Both the position numbers and the translations under genes were made by a program. This document shows, one piece after another, positions 1 through 5,278 of a stretch of DNA of 8,762 nt. The notes under the pieces were generated by a model. The model ran no database searches, was not told the origin of the DNA, and worked only from the letters and a program-made list of their open reading frames with translations. This DNA comes from JANNPJ01 sp031400005 (GTDB taxonomy: Bacteria; Actinomycetota; Actinomycetes; Actinomycetales; Kineosporiaceae): contig JANNPJ010000389.1 of NCBI GenBank assembly GCA_031400005.1, positions 1 to 8,762 of the forward strand, read 5' to 3'. Position 1 is the first letter of the stretch. Every line of letters starts with the position of its first letter.

Positions 1-399
1 GCTGGCGACGGTCGAGCCGATGGTCAGCAGACCAGCCCGAGTCGCATCGATCCAGAGCACCGGCGTGCCATGCAGCCCGGAGAGATCGACTTCGGGGCTC
101 TGCACCTGATCAAACCCGCCGTCCGCGGTGACGACGTCCACCAGCAACCGGACCCTGGCCTCCGGGCCGAAGACCGCATCACCGCCCGCCGTGGTCACGG
201 CGATCTCGATCCGGCCGACGAGCTTCGGAAACACCACTCGGTCGGGACGCACGATGGATGGGCCCTCGAACGCGCCGCCGTCCGGCCGGGTGAGCCCGAA
301 CCGGAGCCCTTCCAACCCGCGGACCGCCAGCGCCCGAACCGTCACTTCACCAGTGGCGCAGCTAGTTTCGCCGCCCGGTTCCAGATACGTGATGCTCAC
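1..399 (-). CDS. Beta-rich protein of unknown function, N-terminal part (cut by window edge)
   Basis: The first 133 codons of a gene that runs off the left edge. The start is a GTG (399-397) with a good ribosome binding site, GAGAGG, 8 bases upstream, and the product begins VSITYLEPGGETSCATGEVT. No ATG start is available in this stretch. The visible part alternates short hydrophobic strands with Gly/Pro/Asp turns (for example FPKLVGRIEIAV and ARVRLLVDVV), which suggests a beta-sandwich or similar all-beta domain. There is no signal peptide, membrane segment, P-loop or metal-binding motif in the visible part. It begins 19 bases after the GAP1-like gene and is probably cotranscribed and a component of the same system. 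I do not recognise the family; the visible part could be the N-terminal domain of a larger multidomain protein. Confidence is good that it is coding and low on function. Confidence 0.72.
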   Translation of the reverse strand, partial: MSITYLEPGGETSCATGEVTVRALAVRGLEGLRFGLTRPDGGAFEGPSIVRPDRVVFPKLVGRIEIAVTTAGGDAVFGPEARVRLLVDVVTADGGFDQVQSPEVDLSGLHGTPVLWIDATRAGLLTIGSTVAS

Positions 400-407
400 C
401 GTGGAAA

Positions 408-413
408 CCTCTC
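408..413 (-). promoter_or_regulatory. Ribosome binding site of the left-edge gene
   Basis: GAGAGG on the minus strand, 8 bases before the GTG at 399-397. It lies just after the stop codon of the GAP1-like gene (421-419) and decides the GTG start, since no ATG is available there. Confidence 0.6.
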
Positions 414-418
414 GCCGC

Positions 419-3310
419 TCATGCCTCGGGTCCTCGCTTCCATTTCGCACCGGGCCTGACTACCCGGAACCCCTTGACCCGGCTCTCGGATGATTTGCGG
501 ACGGCGGGCCCCGGCGCGCTCGCCAGAAGCCGTTGGAGAGTGCGCTCCCGGAGGCCCTCGGCGTACGAATGCCCCGACTCCCCGACTGCCAGTGCTCTCC
601 TGAGCAGTCGCTCCGCCTGCTCGGGCGCCACCTGCTCCAGGACGTGGACCAGCACTGCGTCGACGGGTAGTTTCCGCAGATCCGGCTCGCCCTGCCAGCC
701 ATGGACGCCGGTCGGCTGCCCGATCAGGACCCTGGCCCAAGCGACGGCGAGCCAGTACCAGAGTGGTTCGTCGCCGTCCTGGGCGACCAGCCGGATTGTG
801 AGCAGCGGCAGCGCTGTTGGCAGCCCGAGCTCGACGGCGTCCTGCCAGCTGGCAGTCAAGGGATACGCAGCGGACGCGCGGACCAAGGGTTTACCCACCG
901 TCGCGTGTGCCGACAGGTGGATCGCGATCGCGCTCTCGAAGGCCCACACCGTCAACCACGGCGCGATCACCGTGCGCTGTTCGGCGGTCAGCCGCGGCCA
1001 GAGGCTGTCCGCTCTCGACAGCAGCGTCCCCGCGTCCGACCGGATCCCGTCGACGGCCAGTAGCGTCCGGTCCCCCAGCCCATCGACCACCAGACCGAGC
1101 AACTCCCGTTCGGTGCTGGGAAACGTCACCGGGGTGGGGTGTTCAGCGTCGGCCCGCGGATGACGGAGCGGAATCCGCAGCAGTGCGCGGGCCAAGGACG
1201 CTGCGCCCTCGTCCTCCACCCAGTCCGCCAGCCGCGCCAGGCAGGGTTTCACCAGCAAGTGATCGCGGTCGGGGCCGACGAGTTCCACGATTCGCCGCAG
1301 CTCCTGGACGTCGAAAGGTCTGCCGGCCGACACCGAGTTGAGCAGTTCGCCGACCTCCGCCGTGGTGGGTTCGGCGGTTGGCGTGGATGCCCAGCGCAGG
1401 CGCAGTGCTGCCCCGAGCGATCGCAGTCGCTCGCCGTCAGGCAACTGCCCGATGGCCCGCGCGAGGACCACCTCGACCTGCACCAGGTCGCCCTCCACCT
1501 GCTCCGCCGAGGCGGCGGCGACCAACCGCTCGACCGGATAGGCCCGGCTCAGCTGTTCGGTGACCGCCACGGGCAACCGGGTGCCGGGCAGACTATCCGG
1601 CGACATCGTGCTCACCAACGCCGGTACGAGCCATCGCCTGAGCGTCACGTCCTCGATCTCCGCCGTGCCGGCCGCGATCACCGCACCAGCCGGACCGGCC
1701 ACGTACTCGGCCGCTTCCACCGCCAGCGCATCGATCTCCGGCATCGCGCCCAGTGCCATCGGCCCCACCAGTCGTTCCACTCGAACCGCGAAATCAAGTC
1801 CGCGCAGGACGTGCAGGCAGCGCGTCGGCGCCGGCAACTGCGCGGCAGCACCGTCAGCCAGCCGTGCCAGCATCGACTCGATGATCGGTCTGATCCGTGC
1901 GGCGTCCTCGGGACCGAACCGAATCGCCGGTGTCGCCGCAGGCATCGGCGGTCTGGCGCTCTGCAGCAGCCAGTTGTCGTCAGCGGCAGCCTTTCGCAGG
2001 TAGGTCTCGACGGCCAGCCGGACCATCGCCGGGTTCGGCGCCGGCGCCGCGGCCTGCACTTCCACCCGGGCCCAGGCGGCGTCCGCCGAGACCGCTGTGT
2101 CGTTGTTGAGATGAACCAGGAGTGGCCCCAGCGATGACGACAGCTCCAGGTCGTGGGGTACGCCGGCGAGCGCGAGCTCCACGGCGGCGCGGGCGGCCAG
2201 CGGGAAGTCCGCCTGATTCGTCGCCACCGCAGCGGCCAAGGGCCAGGCGAGCAGTTCATCGCCACGCAGGCCCTGCGAGACCTCGTCCAACCGCTCCAGC
2301 ACGCGACCAACCATCTCGGCCGGCTCGCAGCAGACGTCCGCGGCCAGCCGAGACCACTCGCTGACGGTCACCCGCTGGTCCAGCCGAGTCAGCCGGTACT
2401 CCAGGCCGTCGACCGTTCGGGTCACCACCTCGTCGTCCGGGTCGACGACCAGGATCGATTCGTCCCCGTCTGACACGAGATCCGCCACGGCGGTGAGGTC
2501 GTCCCGGGGCACCGCCGCGACAGCGGTCGCCGCCCGCTCGGACCGCTCCTTCGTCAGCAACTCTTCCGCGCGCTCGTAGGTGCTGAAAGACAGTGCGGCG
2601 CAGCGCTGCGGGGACATGAAGAAGCTCAACGCGCCGATCCAGAGGGCCGCCTCGTCGACGCTGCGGGTGGCCAGCACCACGGGCCGGCCGGTCGCGGCGG
2701 CATCGAGCAGCAGGGCGAACGTGTCGAACCGATAAACGTCTGGATCCAGCAGGAACGCGACCGCGCGCTCTCGGGTGACGGCGGTGCCGTGCAACGGCGG
2801 CGTGACGTCGAACTGCGCCGCCCGAGTAGCCGCCGCTCCGAACGGGCGCAGCCAGCCGGGCGCCCGCCACGCCTGAATCGGGCGCAGCGCCCGCGGGCCG
2901 ACTGACTGATCCCGGAGTGTCTGATCCAGAACTGTCTGGTCCCGCACCGACCGATCCAGAACAGCATGGTTGAAAACGTTGTTCGGCCGCCCGGTGGCAT
3001 CTGATCCGGCAGGCGCCGACTGGCACCAGACGCCCCGCCCGGCGTGCGCGGCGTAGCGGAGCCGAACCGGCAGGTCCGCGATTTCGGCCTCGGACGGGAA
3101 CCTTGGCAGGCCTTTCGGTGGCAGGAGCACGCTCGACGTGGCGCGCAGCAGCAGTTCTTGCTCGTCCGGCCGCAGCGACGGGCTGGCCTGCTTGACCTGC
3201 CAGCCGCCGCCGGAGCCCGGGTAGCCATCGCCGCGGGTGGAATCGATCACCGTGTAGGTGAGTTGAACCCACCGCTCAACGGCCCCGCCGAGCTGGTCCG
3301 CAGCGCTCAT
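419..3310 (-). CDS. GTPase-associated protein 1 (GAP1)-related protein
   Basis: A 963-residue protein without signal peptide or membrane segment, so probably cytosolic. The N-terminal domain (about residues 15-150) has the order QLTYT (16-20), SGGGWQV (33-39), a helical PxLRPDEQELL stretch, DLPVRLRYA (79-87) and GRPNNVFNHAVL (107-118), then RPIQAWRAPGW. This matches my memory of GAP1 N-terminal domains. Residues about 180-250 look like the GAP1 middle domain: DTFALLLDA, then RPVVLATRSVDEAALWIGAL and a final SFSTYE. The remaining 700 residues are Leu/Ala-rich and mostly helical, as in the GAP1 C-terminal region. GAP1 proteins are named for their genomic link to paired GTPases in bacterial conflict or signalling systems; a biochemical activity is not known to me. 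The ATG (3310-3308) overlaps the stop of the upstream gene as ATGA with no clear ribosome binding site, so translation is probably coupled. The frame stays open for 154 codons upstream, but that part is an Arg-rich shadow of the preceding gene. A five-residue tandem repeat occupies residues 118-137. Confidence 0.85.
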   Translation of the reverse strand: MSAADQLGGAVERWVQLTYTVIDSTRGDGYPGSGGGWQVKQASPSLRPDEQELLLRATSSVLLPPKGLPRFPSEAEIADLPVRLRYAAHAGRGVWCQSAPAGSDATGRPNNVFNHAVLDRSVRDQTVLDQTLRDQSVGPRALRPIQAWRAPGWLRPFGAAATRAAQFDVTPPLHGTAVTRERAVAFLLDPDVYRFDTFALLLDAAATGRPVVLATRSVDEAALWIGALSFFMSPQRCAALSFSTYERAEELLTKERSERAATAVAAVPRDDLTAVADLVSDGDESILVVDPDDEVVTRTVDGLEYRLTRLDQRVTVSEWSRLAADVCCEPAEMVGRVLERLDEVSQGLRGDELLAWPLAAAVATNQADFPLAARAAVELALAGVPHDLELSSSLGPLLVHLNNDTAVSADAAWARVEVQAAAPAPNPAMVRLAVETYLRKAAADDNWLLQSARPPMPAATPAIRFGPEDAARIRPIIESMLARLADGAAAQLPAPTRCLHVLRGLDFAVRVERLVGPMALGAMPEIDALAVEAAEYVAGPAGAVIAAGTAEIEDVTLRRWLVPALVSTMSPDSLPGTRLPVAVTEQLSRAYPVERLVAAASAEQVEGDLVQVEVVLARAIGQLPDGERLRSLGAALRLRWASTPTAEPTTAEVGELLNSVSAGRPFDVQELRRIVELVGPDRDHLLVKPCLARLADWVEDEGAASLARALLRIPLRHPRADAEHPTPVTFPSTERELLGLVVDGLGDRTLLAVDGIRSDAGTLLSRADSLWPRLTAEQRTVIAPWLTVWAFESAIAIHLSAHATVGKPLVRASAAYPLTASWQDAVELGLPTALPLLTIRLVAQDGDEPLWYWLAVAWARVLIGQPTGVHGWQGEPDLRKLPVDAVLVHVLEQVAPEQAERLLRRALAVGESGHSYAEGLRERTLQRLLASAPGPAVRKSSESRVKGFRVVRPGAKWKRGPEA
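2901..2960 (-). repeat. Four in-frame 15-base tandem repeats inside the GAP1-like gene
   Basis: Four consecutive 15-base units on the plus strand: actgactgatcccgg, agtgtctgatccaga, actgtctggtcccgc, accgaccgatccaga. Units 1 and 3 share 12 of 15 bases, units 2 and 4 share 11 of 15, so there is also a 30-base alternating period. A weaker partial fifth unit may follow (acagcatggt). The array encodes pentads LDRSV, RDQTV, LDQTL, RDQSV at residues 118-137. They sit between the conserved NNVFNHAVL motif and RPIQAW, which looks like an insertion in a surface loop. A true pentapeptide-repeat helix usually has Asp or Asn just before the central Leu/Phe; that is not seen here, and four units would make only one turn. 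Confidence 0.85.
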
Positions 3311-5238
3311 CCGCGCAGCGTGGACAGCGGCGGGTCCAGCACGGCAATGTCCACGGCTTCGCCCGGCTGATCGATGAAGGCCCGGGTGAAACCACCTGCG
3401 GGCATGGTGAACTCGCCGAGAGAAACCCACTCGTCGCGGATCAGTTGAGCGTTTCTCTGGTGGACCTGGACGCCGTCCAGCGAACTCAGCGGCAGCCTTT
3501 CGGAGTTGTGGACCAGGGTGAATCGCAGCCGGCGTGACCCGCCGGTGTCGGAGCGCACCTCCAGCGTTCGGGTGCGCAGAAACCGGCGAAGCAACTGGGT
3601 GTTTCCGCCGACGGCCTGGAGCCGATACCTGAGTGTGACCAGGCCGGCGTACGGCACCGGCGTCGACGGCCCGGCTTCCGTCGGCTGGCCGGTGATGACC
3701 GGGGTGACATGCACGGTGGCCGGACGCCGCGGCAACACGCCACGCAGTCGGATCCCGCCGCGCAGCAGCCACTCCTCCCGGTCCACCGTCGCCACCGCGT
3801 CCTGCAGTGGGTCGCCCAGGTGGCCGCCCGGCGGCGTCAGATGAACGTGGACATGGGTGGCCCCCTCCGGCCAGCCGAAGCTGATCAGCTGCCAGCTGAC
3901 CCGCTGCACCAGTCGGGCCGCCGTTACCGGAGCCAGCCGCCGATGGGTCCGGGTCCGTCCCACCCGGGCCACAGCGCCACGGATGGACACCGGGGTGAAG
4001 TGCACGCGACCGGAGACGTCGGACACCGACACCCCGGCCATCCGCTGTCGATCGCCATCCGTCTCCACCCGGTACATCAGCCGCTCAGCCTCGAGCAGCC
4101 CGGCCTGCTCAAGCGCGACGACAGGCATCTCGGCGTCTCCAGCATCCGCTGCCGGGCGCTGCCTGCTGCGGTAGATCCGGACCTCGACCGGGCCGGGCCG
4201 GGTCCATCCCAAGCCCACCATGGAGTTGTCCCCCGGATCGGGCAGTACCGCCAGATCCGGGATCGGCAGCAACCTCCCGACCACCTCGAGGTCACACGAC
4301 ACCATGGCCGACAGGTCCACCCGGCCGCCGTCCCGGACCGCCGCGTACAACCGGTACTGGAAGCCACCGGCCGGAACGTCCAGGTCACGGAAGCCGGTGA
4401 GGTTCCGATCGAGCTCGCAGATCCGAAAGTCCGGATCTGGCATCCGAACCAGGTTCGCCTGGGCCAGCGGCACCCGGTAAATCTCCACCCGGTCAACGCC
4501 TTCCGGGACCGACCAACGCCCCACCACCTGCCGACCGTCCTGACCGATCGCGACGTCGATCGGAACCGCCACCACGACGCACTGCACCAGCAGGTGCGGC
4601 TGCGCGCGGTAGGCCGAAGCCTGGTCCACACCGCGGTTCACCCAGACCTGGACATGCCGCAATGGTGTGCTGAATGGTTGCCGGTCCACCCATTCCGGTT
4701 CCCGGACAATCGCTCGCAGCCCACCCCGATCCGGGTTTGTCGGGGGGTAGTCATCCCGGCTCACCACCCGATAGAGGGTCACCCCGGAGGGATCGGGATC
4801 CGTCGGCCAGCGGTAGCGCAAGCCGCCGTCCGGCGGTGCGGTCACCTTCAGGGTGGGCAGCGGTGGCGGCGCATCTGGGTCGAATTCCCATGGAACAAAG
4901 CGGGCGGCGGCTGCCTGCACGGCCGCTTCGGTGGCCAGGCCCGCTTCGTCCTTCTGCCCGTCCTCACCCGAATGGGCGCGCAAGTCAATGACTTCCGCCG
5001 TGACGTCCGCTTGGGACGGCCGCTCGTCCTGACCGAGAAGCTCCTCCAACTCCTGCCGATAGCGCTGAATGGCACCCCGATTGCCAAGTCCTCTCGCATC
5101 CAGGCCGTGGTGCAGGATCTTGTCGAAATCCCGCTCCAGAGGCAGCGATTCCTGGGCGACTCCGGCGGCCACCTTGGCCTCCCGCCAGGCTCGCAATGCC
5201 GCGATCCGGGCCGCGTTCGCGTCAGGCTGCTCAGACAT
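3307..5238 (-). CDS. HRDC-like plus fibronectin-III-like repeat protein
   Basis: A 643-residue protein with no signal peptide or membrane segment, so the beta repeats are probably cytosolic. Residues about 10-68 form a helical domain with LRAWREAKVAAGV, then RGLGNRGAIQRYRQELEELL. The pattern of an LRxWR helix and a later G-x-G turn followed by a helix with a Tyr resembles an HRDC domain, though the middle is atypical. A charged linker (70-115) follows. The rest is beta-rich with a recurring W-x(10-11)-Y/H strand signature: RWPTDPDPSGVTLYRV (W144-Y156), RWSVPEGVDRVEIYRV (W242-Y254), GWTRPGPVEVRIYRS (W345-Y356) and a weaker GWPEGATHVHVHL (W456). This fits divergent fibronectin-III-like domains. 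The ATG start (5238-5236) has GAGGGG 9 bases upstream and GAGAGG only 1 base upstream. Its stop overlaps the GAP1-like start, which argues for a stoichiometric partner, perhaps a scaffold binding GAP1 or nucleic acid. I know no assigned function. Confidence 0.82.
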   Translation of the reverse strand: MSEQPDANAARIAALRAWREAKVAAGVAQESLPLERDFDKILHHGLDARGLGNRGAIQRYRQELEELLGQDERPSQADVTAEVIDLRAHSGEDGQKDEAGLATEAAVQAAAARFVPWEFDPDAPPPLPTLKVTAPPDGGLRYRWPTDPDPSGVTLYRVVSRDDYPPTNPDRGGLRAIVREPEWVDRQPFSTPLRHVQVWVNRGVDQASAYRAQPHLLVQCVVVAVPIDVAIGQDGRQVVGRWSVPEGVDRVEIYRVPLAQANLVRMPDPDFRICELDRNLTGFRDLDVPAGGFQYRLYAAVRDGGRVDLSAMVSCDLEVVGRLLPIPDLAVLPDPGDNSMVGLGWTRPGPVEVRIYRSRQRPAADAGDAEMPVVALEQAGLLEAERLMYRVETDGDRQRMAGVSVSDVSGRVHFTPVSIRGAVARVGRTRTHRRLAPVTAARLVQRVSWQLISFGWPEGATHVHVHLTPPGGHLGDPLQDAVATVDREEWLLRGGIRLRGVLPRRPATVHVTPVITGQPTEAGPSTPVPYAGLVTLRYRLQAVGGNTQLLRRFLRTRTLEVRSDTGGSRRLRFTLVHNSERLPLSSLDGVQVHQRNAQLIRDEWVSLGEFTMPAGGFTRAFIDQPGEAVDIAVLDPPLSTLRG

Positions 5239-5278
5239 GCCTCTCGTCCCCTCGTCCGGTCCAGCGGCCGTAGGTCAT
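5231..5278 (-). other. Possible 15-residue coupling ORF between two operon genes
   Basis: On the minus strand an ATG (5278-5276) overlaps the stop of the 921-residue gene as ATGA. It opens a frame encoding MTYGRWTGRGDERHV and ending in TGA at 5233-5231, five codons' worth of bases short of nothing else and inside the first codons of the 643-residue gene, whose ATG is 5238-5236. It therefore fills the only gap above 20 bases between genes here and could carry ribosomes from one gene to the next. No separate ribosome binding site was identified for it, and chance is a real alternative in high-GC DNA. Confidence 0.25.
5248..5253 (-). promoter_or_regulatory. Likely ribosome binding site of the 643-residue gene
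   Basis: GAGGGG on the minus strand, 9 bases before the ATG at 5238-5236. A second purine-rich GAGAGG at 5245-5240 is only 1 base from the start and is too close to act as the normal site. The better-spaced upstream copy supports the ATG at 5238. Confidence 0.5.

Noticed and set aside
1139..2137. A 332-codon open frame on the plus strand
   Set aside because: It is antisense to the GAP1-like gene and its product is a Arg/Gln/His-rich low-complexity sequence, as expected for a GC-rich shadow frame.
2901..2960. The 15-base repeats as a CRISPR array or regulatory iteron cluster
   Set aside because: The units are directly adjacent without spacers, keep the reading frame, and lie in the middle of a coding region.
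2901..2960. The pentads as a canonical pentapeptide-repeat (DNA-mimic) domain
   Set aside because: The central Val/Leu is preceded by Ser/Thr instead of Asp/Asn, and only four units are present, enough for about one turn of such a helix.
2256..3272. A 338-codon minus-strand frame inside the GAP1-like gene
   Set aside because: It is a second frame of the same DNA with Arg/Gly/Ala-rich composition; the main frame carries the recognisable GAP1 motifs.
3311..3772. An upstream start for the GAP1-like gene that would add 154 residues
   Set aside because: The extra part is an Arg/Pro/His-rich out-of-frame reading of the 643-residue gene, the recognisable domain begins at residue 16 after the ATG at 3310, and that ATG makes a classic ATGA overlap with the preceding stop.
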